A stretch of DNA of 64,000 nt from an uncultured Roseicyclus sp. (GCA_947494975.1 CANLXA010000001.1:1-64000); one strand, 5' to 3'. Counted from the first letter of the stretch, positions 18,169 to 28,255 are shown. The notes: generated by a model not told the origin, from the letters alone. Program-made: numbers and translations.

Positions 18169-18600
18169 TCAAGTGTCTGGTCCGGTCTCCGCCCCCGGCA
18201 CCACCTGATGAACCTCGATCACGTTGCCATCGGGGTCGTAGAAGAACACTTGCCGCCAGCCCTGCACCGCCTGGTCGCCCCAATCGGAATAGGGCACGCC
18301 ATTGGCATCCAGATGCGCCAGGAATGCATCAAGATCATCGCAGCGATAGGCAATGTGCCCCCGGCTCACCGGGTTCACCACCTGCCCGGCCCGGAACGCG
18401 GCGTGCATGTCCTTCTGGGCCAGATGGGTCTGGATCGCACCGTCGCTCAGGAACGCCACATCGCCGGCATAACCCTTGCCCTTCTCAAGCCGGGGCAAGC
18501 CATGATCAGGCCGCTCCAGCCCCATCACATCGCGCCAGAACGCATCGGCGCGCGGAACGTCTTCGGTGACCAGGTTGATGTGGTGGAGGGTCAGTTTCAT
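18169..18600 (-). CDS. VOC family protein (glyoxalase/dioxygenase fold)
   Basis: A 143-residue single-chain vicinal oxygen chelate protein. It starts MKLTLHHINLVTEDVPRADAF, with the first metal-site His in HHINL, has HIAYRCDDLDAFLAHL in the second half and ends with VFFYDPDGNVIEVHQ, where the Glu of VIEVHQ is the usual last metal ligand. Substrate unknown; glyoxalase I, fosfomycin-resistance and ring-cleaving enzymes all share the fold. The start at 18600 is followed on the other strand, 64 bases away, by the nucleoside hydrolase gene. Confidence 0.86.
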   Translation of the reverse strand: MKLTLHHINLVTEDVPRADAFWRDVMGLERPDHGLPRLEKGKGYAGDVAFLSDGAIQTHLAQKDMHAAFRAGQVVNPVSRGHIAYRCDDLDAFLAHLDANGVPYSDWGDQAVQGWRQVFFYDPDGNVIEVHQVVPGAETGPDT

Positions 18601-18664
18601 GGCCCTCTCCTTGCATGTTCCTGACCATCCGGTCAAACATTGCGACTGGATTTGGGGGGCTGGC

Positions 18665-19600
18665 ATGGCACGCAAGATCATCATCGATACCGATCCCGGG
18701 CAAGACGACGCGGTGGCCATCCTTCTGGCGCTCACCTCGCCCGAGGTCGAGGTTCTGGGGATCACCGCGGTTGCAGGCAACGTACCGCTGGAATTGACAG
18801 CGAAGAACGCCCGCATCGTGTGCGAGTTGGCCGGTAGACCGGATGTGAAGGTCTTCGCGGGCTGCGACCGGCCGCTGCGCCACGCGCTGGTGACGGCGGA
18901 ACATGTGCACGGCAAGACCGGGCTCGACGGGCCGAGGCTGGCCGATCCCGTGATGCCGCTTCAGCCAGAGCACGCGGTCGATTTCATCATCGACACGCTG
19001 CGGGCGGAGCCGACGGGAACCGTCACGCTTTGCCCCTTGGGGCCGTTGACCAATATCGCCACGGCCTTCGAGAAGGCCCCGGATATTGTCGGGAAGGTGC
19101 AGGAAATCGTGTTGATGGGCGGGGCGTATTTCCAGGTGGGCAACATCACGCCAGCGGCCGAGTTCAACATCTACGTCGACCCGGAAGCCGCTGATATCGT
19201 GTTTAAATCCGGAAGGCCGATCACCGTGATGCCGCTGGACGTGACCCATAAGGCGCTGACAACCGCGCCCCGGGTTCAGGCCTTTCGCGATTTGGGCAGC
19301 AAGGCCGGAACGATGGTGGCGGAATGGACGGATTTCTTCGAGCGCTTCGATAAGGAGAAGTACGGCTCCGCCGGCGCGCCGCTCCACGATCCATGCGTGA
19401 TTGCCTACCTGATCCGGCCCGATCTATTTCAGGGCCACCATGTGAATGTGGAAATTGAAACGCAATCCGATCTGACCCGCGGCATGACGGTTGCCGATTG
19501 GTGGGGCGTCACGGACAGGGCGAAAAACGCCATGTTCATGGGAGATCTGGACGCGGACGGGTTCTTTGCGCTTCTGGTGGAGCGCATCGGGCGGCTTTGA
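18665..19600 (+). CDS. Inosine-uridine preferring nucleoside hydrolase
   Basis: Cleaves the N-glycosidic bond of ribonucleosides for salvage. The 311-residue protein begins MARKIIIDTDPGQDDAVAIL, with the Ca-binding DxDxxxDD signature, and has the later family blocks TLCPLGPLTNIATAFE, VLMGGAYFQVGNITPAAEFNIYVDPEAA and the C-terminal DPCVIAYL. Base preference cannot be read from sequence. The stop codon overlaps the next start (TGATG). Confidence 0.93.
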   Translation: MARKIIIDTDPGQDDAVAILLALTSPEVEVLGITAVAGNVPLELTAKNARIVCELAGRPDVKVFAGCDRPLRHALVTAEHVHGKTGLDGPRLADPVMPLQPEHAVDFIIDTLRAEPTGTVTLCPLGPLTNIATAFEKAPDIVGKVQEIVLMGGAYFQVGNITPAAEFNIYVDPEAADIVFKSGRPITVMPLDVTHKALTTAPRVQAFRDLGSKAGTMVAEWTDFFERFDKEKYGSAGAPLHDPCVIAYLIRPDLFQGHHVNVEIETQSDLTRGMTVADWWGVTDRAKNAMFMGDLDADGFFALLVERIGRL

Positions 19601-20055
19601 TGCGCTGTCTGGCGGCGCTTCTGGTCCTGTTTTCCACCGCGCCGCTCACCGCGCAGGGCACGGGCGAAGCCATTGTGACCATCCGGGATCAAACGCTGTT
19701 CCTGTCCGCAGACAATCGCAACAGCGCGGTGCCCATGGTGGTATGTGGCGCGGACCACCTGAGCCTCACCTTCGCGCAGTTGCATCTTCGATTTCCCATG
19801 CCACCCTTTCTACGGATCACCTTGCGCGACGCGTCCGAGGAATGGTCGGTCGATACTCTTCGGCTGGATCAAACCGGTGATGCAATTGATGCGTTCGTGA
19901 CCCCGTCGGATGCCCGGATCAGCGACATGACAGTCGCGGAGGACGGAACCATCGCTGCAGTCCTGTCTGGGCAAGCCATGGTCGCCGGATCGCCTTTGGG
20001 GTCCGAGCTTGTCACCGTGCACGTTGAGTTCACCATGACCTGCCCGCCGGAGTGA
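19600..20055 (+). CDS. Secreted hypothetical protein
   Basis: A 151-residue protein whose ATG overlaps the nucleoside hydrolase stop by one base. It has a clear signal peptide (MRCLAALLVLFSTAPLTAQG) and then a beta-rich domain with two Cys (VVCGADHL and TMTCPPE) that could form a disulphide in the periplasm. I do not recognise the family. Tight coupling with the hydrolase suggests co-expression, but a functional link is not evident. Confidence 0.7.
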   Translation: MRCLAALLVLFSTAPLTAQGTGEAIVTIRDQTLFLSADNRNSAVPMVVCGADHLSLTFAQLHLRFPMPPFLRITLRDASEEWSVDTLRLDQTGDAIDAFVTPSDARISDMTVAEDGTIAAVLSGQAMVAGSPLGSELVTVHVEFTMTCPPE

Positions 20056-20122
20056 TGCCGCGCCCACTGGCGCCCCGCCGTGGCAATCCCTACATCTTGG
20101 GCAACAGCGCCAGGATCCTTCG

Positions 20123-21565
20123 ATGACCATTCAGTTCCCGTTCGACAACAGCTATGCCCGCCTGCCTGACCGCTTTTTCACCCGGCAAGCCCCGGTGCCC
20201 GTCGATGCGCCGAAGCTGATCGCGCTGAACCGGCCTTTGGCCGAGCAGCTTGGCCTAACGCTTCCGGAGGATGAGCGCGATCTGGCGGAGCTCTTTGCGG
20301 GCAACACGGTGCCCGAGGGGGCGGCCCCGCTGGCGCAGGTCTATGCCGGCCACCAATTCGGCGGCTGGTCCCCGCAACTGGGCGATGGCCGCGCCGTGAT
20401 GCTGGGGGAGGTCGTCGCGCCCGATGGCAGGCGGTTCGACATCCAGCTCAAAGGCGCGGGCCAGACGCCCTATTCCCGCATGGGGGACGGGCGCGCCTGG
20501 CTTGGGCCCGTCCTGCGCGAATACATCATCTCTGAGGCGATGGCCGCCCTGAATATACCCACCACCCGCGCGCTGGCCGCCGTGGAGACGGGTGAAATCG
20601 TCCTGCGCGAGGGGCGGATGCCCGGTGCGATCTTCACGCGCGTCGCGTCGAGTCATATCCGCGTGGGCACGTTCCAGTTCTTCGCCGCGCGGCAGGATAC
20701 CGAGGCGCTGCAGGCGCTTCTCGATCACACCATTGCGCGCCATTACCCGGAGGCCGAGGGGCCCGGCGGCCTTCTGGATGCCGCCATAGGCGCCCAGGCC
20801 CACCTGATCGCGCAATGGATGGGCGTGGGCTTCATCCACGGTGTGATGAACACCGACAACATGACGCTATCGGGCGAGACGATCGACTACGGCCCCTGCG
20901 CCTTCATGGACGCCTATCACCCCAACATGGTGTTCAGCTCCATCGACCAATTCGGGCGCTACGCCTATGCCAACCAGCCCCAGATCGGAGCGTGGAACCT
21001 GGCGCAACTGGCCACGGCCCTGCTGCCACTCATGCCGGATCGGGAAGCCGCGATCGAAGACTTCACCGAAGCCGTGAATGGCTTTGCCGCGCGGTTCGAT
21101 GCCGAATGGCACGCGGTACTGCGCGCAAAACTGGGCCTGTCGACCGAAGAAGACGATGACGTGGCGCTTGCCTTCGATTTGCTGGACCGGATGGCGCAAG
21201 GCGGCGGTGACTTCACGCAAACCTTTCGGGCCCTCGCATCCGACGATCCGACACGCGCGTCAGAGGCTTTCGCGGCCCCCGCTCTCCTTGCCCCGTGGCT
21301 CGACGCGTGGCAGGCCCGCCTGGCACGCGATCCGCAGAATGCCATCGAACGCAAGGCGGCGATGCAGGCCGTGAACCCGGCGCTGATCCCACGCAATCAC
21401 CGGGTCGAAGAGGCCATCCAGGCGGCCGTTACGGGCGACTACGCCCCGTTTCACCGCCTCACCGCAGCGCTGGCCCATCCGTTCACGGAAAGCTCCGACA
21501 TCGGCGACCTGCAACACTCCCCAACGGAAGCCCAGCGCGTGACGCAGACCTTCTGCGGCACCTGA
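20123..21565 (+). CDS. selO: Protein adenylyltransferase SelO (YdiU/UPF0061)
   Basis: SelO is a pseudokinase that transfers AMP from ATP to Ser, Thr or Tyr of proteins; in E. coli its targets include redox proteins. The 480-residue length fits. Motifs include YAGHQFGGWSPQLGDGRAVML, DIQLKGAGQTPYSRMGDGRAWL, the catalytic-loop region GFIHGVMNTDNMTLSGETIDYGPCAFMD (with the DYG-type metal site), and a C-terminal helical region. No selenocysteine is involved in bacteria. It is monocistronic, and its 3' end faces a convergent transporter gene with a hairpin between. Confidence 0.94.
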   Translation: MTIQFPFDNSYARLPDRFFTRQAPVPVDAPKLIALNRPLAEQLGLTLPEDERDLAELFAGNTVPEGAAPLAQVYAGHQFGGWSPQLGDGRAVMLGEVVAPDGRRFDIQLKGAGQTPYSRMGDGRAWLGPVLREYIISEAMAALNIPTTRALAAVETGEIVLREGRMPGAIFTRVASSHIRVGTFQFFAARQDTEALQALLDHTIARHYPEAEGPGGLLDAAIGAQAHLIAQWMGVGFIHGVMNTDNMTLSGETIDYGPCAFMDAYHPNMVFSSIDQFGRYAYANQPQIGAWNLAQLATALLPLMPDREAAIEDFTEAVNGFAARFDAEWHAVLRAKLGLSTEEDDDVALAFDLLDRMAQGGGDFTQTFRALASDDPTRASEAFAAPALLAPWLDAWQARLARDPQNAIERKAAMQAVNPALIPRNHRVEEAIQAAVTGDYAPFHRLTAALAHPFTESSDIGDLQHSPTEAQRVTQTFCGT

Positions 21566-21650
21566 CCCATCTTTGTTCCCTGAACATGCAAATCCACCAT
21601 CGGCCATAGCCACAAGCTTCAACGGTTTTCACGCCGTCGCTCCACGCGCC

Positions 21651-21672
21651 CAGATTTTCGCAAGAAAATCTG
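21651..21672. terminator. GCAA-tetraloop hairpin between convergent genes
   Basis: A perfect 9-bp stem, CAGATTTTC (21651-21659) with GAAAATCTG (21664-21672), closes a GCAA loop on the plus strand, a C(GCAA)G GNRA tetraloop. It lies between the 3' ends of selO and the EamA gene. It has no T tail, so it may be a bidirectional 3' end or processing-stop structure rather than a classical terminator. Confidence 0.5.
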
Positions 21673-21704
21673 CCCCCGGCGACGGCGAAGCCGGCGCAAT
21701 CCCG

Positions 21705-22598
21705 CTATGATCCGCGCACCGGGCGGTTGATCAGGATCAGGCCGCCGCAGACCAGCGCCAGGGCCAGCAAGATCCCCGGCCCCACCTCTTCACCCAACAG
21801 CAACCATCCCAAGCCCACGCCGAAGACGGGGGACAGAAAGGAAAACGCCGCGACGGAACTGGCGGGATAGATCGACAGGAGCCAGAGCCAGAACAGGAAC
21901 CCCGCCGCCGCCACAACGATGATCTGGAACGCGAGGCCCGCCCAGTGGATCAGCCCCGGTTCCCGCAACAGATCGCCGAAAAAGAGGGCGGCAAGAAGCA
22001 AAAGGGCTGCCGAAACCCCCAATTGCCACAACAACTGCATCTCCGGGCGTACCTCGCGCAACGTCGTCGCCCGGGCGCAGAGGGCGATGCCGGCCCAGGC
22101 CATCGCCGCCAGAAGCGCCAGCGCATCGCCCAGGATCGACGCTTCGCCCCCTGCCCCGCCGCGCATCACCAGCGCGATGACGACGCCGCAAAAGGCCAGC
22201 GCCAAGCCCACCGTCTTGGTACTCGTCAGTTGGTCGCCCGGAATCAAGACGTGAGCACCAAGCGCAAGCCACATCGGCATCGTGTAGAAGATCACCGAGG
22301 TGCGTGTGACCGTCGTGAGGTCAAGCGCCCAGAACAGGCAGAGGAATTCCACGGCGAACAAGGCCCCGATCATCAGACCGGCCGGTATCGTGCCCGGCGC
22401 GATGGCCAAGGACATGCCGCGCACCCGCATCCACAGATAGATCAGCACCATGCCGCCAAGCGACCGCAACCCGGCGAAGAAGATCGGCTGAAGCCCGTCA
22501 TTCACCACCTTGATGACCACCTGATTGAACGCCAGCAGCAGGGCGAACCCGGTCAGGGAAATCGCGCCAAAGGCATCGATGCGGGGTTTCGGCTCCAT
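21705..22598 (-). CDS. EamA/DMT family transporter
   Basis: A 297-residue integral membrane protein with ten predicted segments in two EamA repeats, the drug/metabolite transporter form. The first repeat is GFALLLAFNQVVIKVVNDGLQPIFFAGLRS, and the second includes LLLAALFFGD and FSFLSPVFGVGLGWLLLGEEV, the usual late motif. Substrate unknown, likely export of a metabolite or amino acid. The ATG at 22598 has AAGGAG five to six bases upstream, far better than the in-frame ATG at 22613. Confidence 0.88.
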   Translation of the reverse strand: MEPKPRIDAFGAISLTGFALLLAFNQVVIKVVNDGLQPIFFAGLRSLGGMVLIYLWMRVRGMSLAIAPGTIPAGLMIGALFAVEFLCLFWALDLTTVTRTSVIFYTMPMWLALGAHVLIPGDQLTSTKTVGLALAFCGVVIALVMRGGAGGEASILGDALALLAAMAWAGIALCARATTLREVRPEMQLLWQLGVSAALLLLAALFFGDLLREPGLIHWAGLAFQIIVVAAAGFLFWLWLLSIYPASSVAAFSFLSPVFGVGLGWLLLGEEVGPGILLALALVCGGLILINRPVRGS

Positions 22599-22744
22599 CG
22601 CCGCTCCTTCCATTGCACCGGGCCGGAGTGACCGCCGCCATCGACCCTGTCAAGGAACCGCCTGCGCCGCGCCCGCGTTCTGCCTTTGAGAAAACTGGCC
22701 TTCTCTGCCATGTTGGCGGGAAGATCTATCTGGGAGGATTGACT

Positions 22745-23668
22745 ATGAGCCTGTTGAGAACCTTGGGCCGCGTGGCCATCGGTGTGGCGGCAGCGCGCGG
22801 CGCCAGCGCGCTGGTGAACCGCAATCGCGAACGCCGCGCCGCAGAGGGCGGACGCGACAGCGGCGGCGGCGGCCTGCTCGATTCGCTGCGGCAGCACGAC
22901 GGGTCCGGCAACCGCGGCGGGTTGGGAGAGCTTCTGGGCGGCGGTGGATCCCGGGGGCGATCCGGCGGCGGCCTTGGCGATATTCTTGAGGAATTTGGCG
23001 GCTCGGGCGCCCTTGGCGGCCTGGGCGGTATGCTGGCCGGCGGGGCTGGCGGCGGATTGCTCGGCGGCCTTCTGGGCGGCGCGCGGCGCGGTCAGGAACC
23101 GGCCTTCGGGCGGCGCCTGAACGAATCCCTGCTCAGCGGTGGCGAGCCGTCCGACCCGCCAACCGAGGAGGAAGAGGCGATGGCCGCCCTGATGATCCGC
23201 GCGATGGTCATGGCGGCCAAGGCAGACGGCCGGATTGATGCCGCCGAGCGCGAAGCCCTGTTGGGCCAGCTTGAAGACCTTGATCCCGGTGAGCGGGCCT
23301 TTGTGGCGGAAGAGCTGAACCGCGACATCGACATACGGGATTTTGCCCGCGACATCCCTGATCATCCCGGCCTGCGCGCGCAGATCTTCGCCGCCGCGAT
23401 GTCCGCCATCGACGTCGACAACCGCCGCGAACGGGACTTTGCCGACGACCTTGCAAATGCTCTCGGCCTCGAAGATGCCGCCCGCGGCCATGTCCAGCGG
23501 CGCATGTCCGGCGATTACGGCGCCACGCCCGAGCAGCCATGGGGCAAGACCGAGAACAGCCGCGCCTATTCGCAGCCCATGTCCGCACCTGCCAGCGCGG
23601 GCGGACGCCCCGGCGGCGGCAAGACGTTGCAGGGCACACCAGGCCAGGGCACGCCGTATCGGAAGTAG
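22745..23668 (+). CDS. TerB/DUF533 family protein with Gly-rich linker
   Basis: A 307-residue protein. The first 130 residues hold a short basic start (MSLLRTLGRVAIGVAAARGA) and a long Gly/Leu-rich low-complexity stretch. Residues about 145-265 form an alpha-helical TerB-like DUF533 domain: AALMIRAMVMAAKADGRIDAAEREALL, with the acidic KADGRID motif, then IFAAAMSAIDVDNRRERDFADDLANAL. The tail is Gly/Pro-rich. DUF533 proteins (YebE) are inner-membrane-associated in E. coli and of unknown role, sometimes linked to envelope stress. The ATG at 22745 follows GGAGG. Confidence 0.8.
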   Translation: MSLLRTLGRVAIGVAAARGASALVNRNRERRAAEGGRDSGGGGLLDSLRQHDGSGNRGGLGELLGGGGSRGRSGGGLGDILEEFGGSGALGGLGGMLAGGAGGGLLGGLLGGARRGQEPAFGRRLNESLLSGGEPSDPPTEEEEAMAALMIRAMVMAAKADGRIDAAEREALLGQLEDLDPGERAFVAEELNRDIDIRDFARDIPDHPGLRAQIFAAAMSAIDVDNRRERDFADDLANALGLEDAARGHVQRRMSGDYGATPEQPWGKTENSRAYSQPMSAPASAGGRPGGGKTLQGTPGQGTPYRK

Positions 23669-23757
23669 GCTAAACCCTGCCCGCGCGGACTTTATCCGGG
23701 CGGGCAAATCCCCTAGACCCACCCCCAGCGGGCGCACCGTGCCCACCCGGAGGGGAC

Positions 23758-24174
23758 ATGAAGAACGACACGATTGAGGCCCGTTGCGCCGACAAGGGCC
23801 TTCGCATGACCGAGCAGCGCCGCGTGATCGCGCGTGTGCTGGAAGCGTCCGACGATCACCCCGACGTCGAGGAGCTTTATGCCCGTGCCGTTGCCGTCGA
23901 CCCCAAGATCTCGATCGCAACCGTCTATCGCAGCGTGAAGCTGTTCGAGGAGGCCGGTATTCTCGACAAGCTTGAATTCGGCGACGGGCGTGCCCGGTAC
24001 GAGGATGCCGAACGCGATCACCATGACCATCTGATCGACATGAATTCCGGCGAGGTGATTGAATTCGTCGACCCCGACATCGAGGCGCTTCAGGAAAAGA
24101 TCGCCGAAAAGCTTGGCTACCGGCTGAAGGGCCATCGGCTGGAACTATACGGGGTTCCGATCAAGAAAAGCTGA
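23758..24174 (+). CDS. Fur family metalloregulator (Fur/Mur type)
   Basis: A 138-residue winged-helix repressor of the Fur family. The DNA-binding half has LRMTEQRRVIARVLE and ISIATVYRSVKLFEEAGIL. The metal and dimer half has the HHDH cluster (88-91) and His126. The two Cys of E. coli Fur in HDHLICLDCG are here Asp and Ser (HDHLIDMNSG), so the structural Cys4 zinc site is absent. This form is common in alphaproteobacteria, where the protein often acts as the manganese-responsive Mur. No transporter gene is next to it, so the metal cannot be inferred from context. Confidence 0.9.
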   Translation: MKNDTIEARCADKGLRMTEQRRVIARVLEASDDHPDVEELYARAVAVDPKISIATVYRSVKLFEEAGILDKLEFGDGRARYEDAERDHHDHLIDMNSGEVIEFVDPDIEALQEKIAEKLGYRLKGHRLELYGVPIKKS

Positions 24175-24265
24175 CCGGGATTGCGCCGTCGCCCGGGCAC
24201 CCCCGCGGGGCGCTGTGCCGTTCCACGCACGGCGAGATAGCGATGCCGTGAATTATTGGCCACAG

Positions 24266-24320
24266 AGGGGGCGCTGCCCCCGGCTGCGCCTCCCCCGGGG
24301 TACTTTGGACCATTGGAAGA
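24266..24320 (+). repeat. GC-rich extragenic palindromic element, copy 3
   Basis: A hairpin GGGGGC-GCT-GCCCCC, then GGCTGCGCC and CCCCCGGGGTACTTTGGACC with a GGAAGA end, lies in the 237-base gap between the Fur-family gene and the EamA gene. It has the same order of parts as copies at 3672, 13891 and 42704. Confidence 0.65.
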
Positions 24321-24411
24321 CGAGACGGGTCCCGATCAGGGGGCGGTTGGGGTTTCGCCGAACCGGGTTGCCGGGTAAGGCGGGACGGCTGAGGCGCGGG
24401 CGGGTTACATC

Positions 24412-25278
24412 ATGGACAATCTCAAGGGCATGGCATGGATGACGCTGGCCATGTTGGGCTTCGCGCTGGTCGACACGTTCATCAAGCTGACGCTCGGCGC
24501 GCTCCCCATTGGCCAGGTCATCGTGATCTTCAGCTTCGGCGGTGCGTCGATCTTCGGGCTGTGGGCCAGGGCGCGCGGTGAGACGGTTCTCGATCCCGGC
24601 CTGTTCACGCGGCCGTTCCTGATCCGCCTGATGTCCGAGGTCGTCGGCACCGTGTGCATCGTCGTGGCGTTGGCGAAGATCGACCTCTCCCTCATGTCCG
24701 CCATCATTCAGGCCAATCCGCTGCTCGTGACATTGGGGGCCGCGCTTTTTCTTGGCGCGCAGGTGGGGTGGCGGCGCTGGGTTGCGATCCTGATCGGGTT
24801 GGTCGGCGTGCTTGTGATCGTCCGACCCGGGCTGGATGGGTTCAACGCGGCCAGCCTCTGGGCCGTGGGGGGCACTTTCGGTCTTGTAGGTCGCGATCTG
24901 GCGACGCGGGCGATCCCGGGCGAGGTCTCGACCCTGCTCCTGGCCGCCTGGGGTTTCGTGGCGGCGGGCCTTGCCGGGTTCGGTATCCTGCTTTTCAAAG
25001 GCGGCGCGACTATCCCCGACCTCCGCATGAGTATTCTTCTGATAGCGGCCCTGTTGTTCGCGCTGGTGGCGTATTACGCGATCACGGCCGCGATGCGGGT
25101 CGGCGAAATTCCGGTGGTCACACCCTTCCGTTACACCCGCCTGATCTTCGCGCTCGCGCTGGCCTATGCCGTCTTCGACGAACGACCGGACATGTGGACG
25201 CTGATCGGCGCGGGCATCGTGATTTGCACCGGGCTCTACACGCTCTGGCGCGAACGTGAGGCGACCCGCGCGGCATGA
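24412..25278 (+). CDS. EamA/DMT family transporter
   Basis: A 288-residue membrane protein with ten segments in two EamA repeats. The first repeat starts MDNLKGMAWMTLAMLGFALVDTFIKL, and the second half includes VVTPFRYTRLIFALALAYAVFDERPD, a motif shared with S-adenosylmethionine-uptake-like DMT members. Substrate unknown. It stands alone between a palindromic element and eno. Confidence 0.88.
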   Translation: MDNLKGMAWMTLAMLGFALVDTFIKLTLGALPIGQVIVIFSFGGASIFGLWARARGETVLDPGLFTRPFLIRLMSEVVGTVCIVVALAKIDLSLMSAIIQANPLLVTLGAALFLGAQVGWRRWVAILIGLVGVLVIVRPGLDGFNAASLWAVGGTFGLVGRDLATRAIPGEVSTLLLAAWGFVAAGLAGFGILLFKGGATIPDLRMSILLIAALLFALVAYYAITAAMRVGEIPVVTPFRYTRLIFALALAYAVFDERPDMWTLIGAGIVICTGLYTLWREREATRAA

Positions 25279-25334
25279 TGCCGGCCCGTTATCGCTAACA
25301 TAGCTCTTCGCGCGCTTCCCCGCCTCTGCTATAG

Positions 25335-26642
<1,308 letters not shown>

Positions 26643-26679
26643 TAGCGGCGCAATACGACATTCCGGATTTCTGCTTCGG

Positions 26680-26706
26680 GGCGCTGCGCGAGTGGCGCCC
26701 TTTTTG
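26680..26706 (+). terminator. Rho-independent terminator of eno
   Basis: A 6-bp stem GGGCGC (26680-26685) with GCGCCC (26696-26701) and a 10-base loop is followed at once by TTTTT. It lies 38 bases after the enolase stop. Confidence 0.8.
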
Positions 26707-26721
26707 TTGGCTGGCATTCGC

Positions 26722-26738
26722 ATACAACTATGGTATGG
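26722..26738. promoter_or_regulatory. Short dyad upstream of the histidine kinase
   Basis: CATAC (26722-26726), seven bases, GTATG (26734-26738), in an AT-rich stretch between the eno terminator and the kinase start at 26772. It could be a regulator site; the half-sites are short. Confidence 0.25.
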
Positions 26739-26771
26739 CATTTTAGACACATATAAAGGTAGTTAAACATC

Positions 26772-28097
26772 GTGGCGCAGATGCAGGCCGCTGAATATTT
26801 TGAACGGCACCTCGTTGATATGAACGAACTGGACCAACTGTGGCTGACCGAATTCGGCAACCGGCGCGAATGGGCCATGCGTTGTGTCGTGATTGCGGCC
26901 GCAGCGCTTGGCATTTGGCTCTATAGCGGCCTCTGGCTGGTTCTGGTCTGGGCCCTGGCCTACTTCGCCTCGCTCGGCTTCAAATATGCTTTCCTCCGCC
27001 CGACCGATGGCCAAGCCAATCGGTCCGGTATGATCGGGGTTGGCAGCTATGTTGCCACTGCGGCGATCTTCATTTCGCTTCCGCTCTACCTGATGACCAC
27101 AGGTGATATCGTCCTGTCGTTCTGCGGCATTTGCGGTGTCGTGGCGCTCGCGGTCTTTTCGCTGCTCAGGGAGGAGCCGCCCAAGGTCGTGGAACCTATC
27201 GACATCGCCGTTGGATGGGTTGTGGTGCTGGTTGCCGGCATTACCTACGTCCCGATGAGCGATTCCCTTGCGGCGCAGGCGGTGATGGCTTTGTTGTGCG
27301 TGATCGTCGGTATCTATTACACCATGGCGCTCATCACGACGCGGGCGAACCGGGCGGTTCTGCGCGAGGCGGCGCAGCGCGGCATGGAGGCGCAAAAGAT
27401 GGAGGCGATTGGCCGGTTGTCCGGCGGAATTGCCCATGATTTCAACAATATCCTGACAGCCCTTCAAGGCAGCCTGGAACTCTATCACGAACTGCCCGAA
27501 GGCGCGGACCGTGATGCATTGGTGCAAGAGGCGCAGGTCGCCGGATCACGCGCGACGGGCCTTGTGGCGCAACTCCTGTCTTTCGCGCGCCGCGCGCCGC
27601 TGAAAGCTCGGCCGGTCGATGCCGGGGGCCTTCTGGAGGATCTGGGCACGCTGGCCAAACGGCTCCTGCCCGATACGATCCAATTGGAATTGCGCCGCCC
27701 TGCTGCGCCGGTGGAGGCCTTTGTGGATGCCGAAAGCCTGCACGCCGCCCTGTTGAACCTGCTCCTGAATGCCCGCGACGCGATCGAAGGTGACGGACAT
27801 ATCATCATGGCCGTCGACGTCACCGAGGGCGCAGCATCCGACGCTGGCATCACTCCGACTGAGGATTTTGAAACCGCGCATGTCTGTTTTTCCGTGTGCG
27901 ACAATGGCCCGGGAATGAGCCCGCAAATGATGGACCGGGCCCTGGAGCCGTTCTTCACCACCAAGCCGCCCGGAAGCGGATCGGGGCTTGGTCTCCCGAT
28001 GGCCAAGGGGTTTGCGGAGCAATCCGGCGGCGCGTTCCGCATGCGCAGCTCCGAAAACGGGACCACCGTCACGTTGCACCTGCCCATCGCCCCCTGA
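26772..28097 (+). CDS. Membrane sensor histidine kinase
   Basis: A 441-residue protein with about six N-terminal membrane segments (residues 35-190), a short coiled linker and a kinase core. The H-box GGIAHDFNNILTALQG places the phosphorylated His at 222. The ATPase domain shows an N-box (LLNLLLNARDAIEGDG), G1 box (DNGPGMSP), F-box (FFTTKPPG) and G2 box (GSGLGLPMAKGF). There is no PAS or periplasmic sensor domain, so it may sense the membrane itself. No response regulator or receiver domain lies next to it, making it an orphan. The start at 26772 is GTG; ATG 26781 is an alternative. Confidence 0.88.
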   Translation: MAQMQAAEYFERHLVDMNELDQLWLTEFGNRREWAMRCVVIAAAALGIWLYSGLWLVLVWALAYFASLGFKYAFLRPTDGQANRSGMIGVGSYVATAAIFISLPLYLMTTGDIVLSFCGICGVVALAVFSLLREEPPKVVEPIDIAVGWVVVLVAGITYVPMSDSLAAQAVMALLCVIVGIYYTMALITTRANRAVLREAAQRGMEAQKMEAIGRLSGGIAHDFNNILTALQGSLELYHELPEGADRDALVQEAQVAGSRATGLVAQLLSFARRAPLKARPVDAGGLLEDLGTLAKRLLPDTIQLELRRPAAPVEAFVDAESLHAALLNLLLNARDAIEGDGHIIMAVDVTEGAASDAGITPTEDFETAHVCFSVCDNGPGMSPQMMDRALEPFFTTKPPGSGSGLGLPMAKGFAEQSGGAFRMRSSENGTTVTLHLPIAP

Positions 28098-28106
28098 GGG
28101 GCTCGC

Positions 28107-28126
28107 GTGCGGCCTTCGGCCCGCAC
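28107..28126 (+). terminator. Possible terminator hairpin after the histidine kinase
   Basis: GTGCGG-CC and GG-CCCGCAC form a stem with a TTC loop and one bulged base. It lies ten bases after the kinase stop but lacks a T tract, so termination may depend on Rho. Confidence 0.3.
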
Positions 28127-28255
28127 CCGGACAACGATGCGCAACCGGAGGTTTTTCCCCGTTGCCGCGCCCGCGTTTCATGGCATTTTCGATCCTGTCA
28201 CGTCCCCCGCATGCGAGGCGGGTCTCTTGTAACGCTTCCGTGATCGCCTATATTA

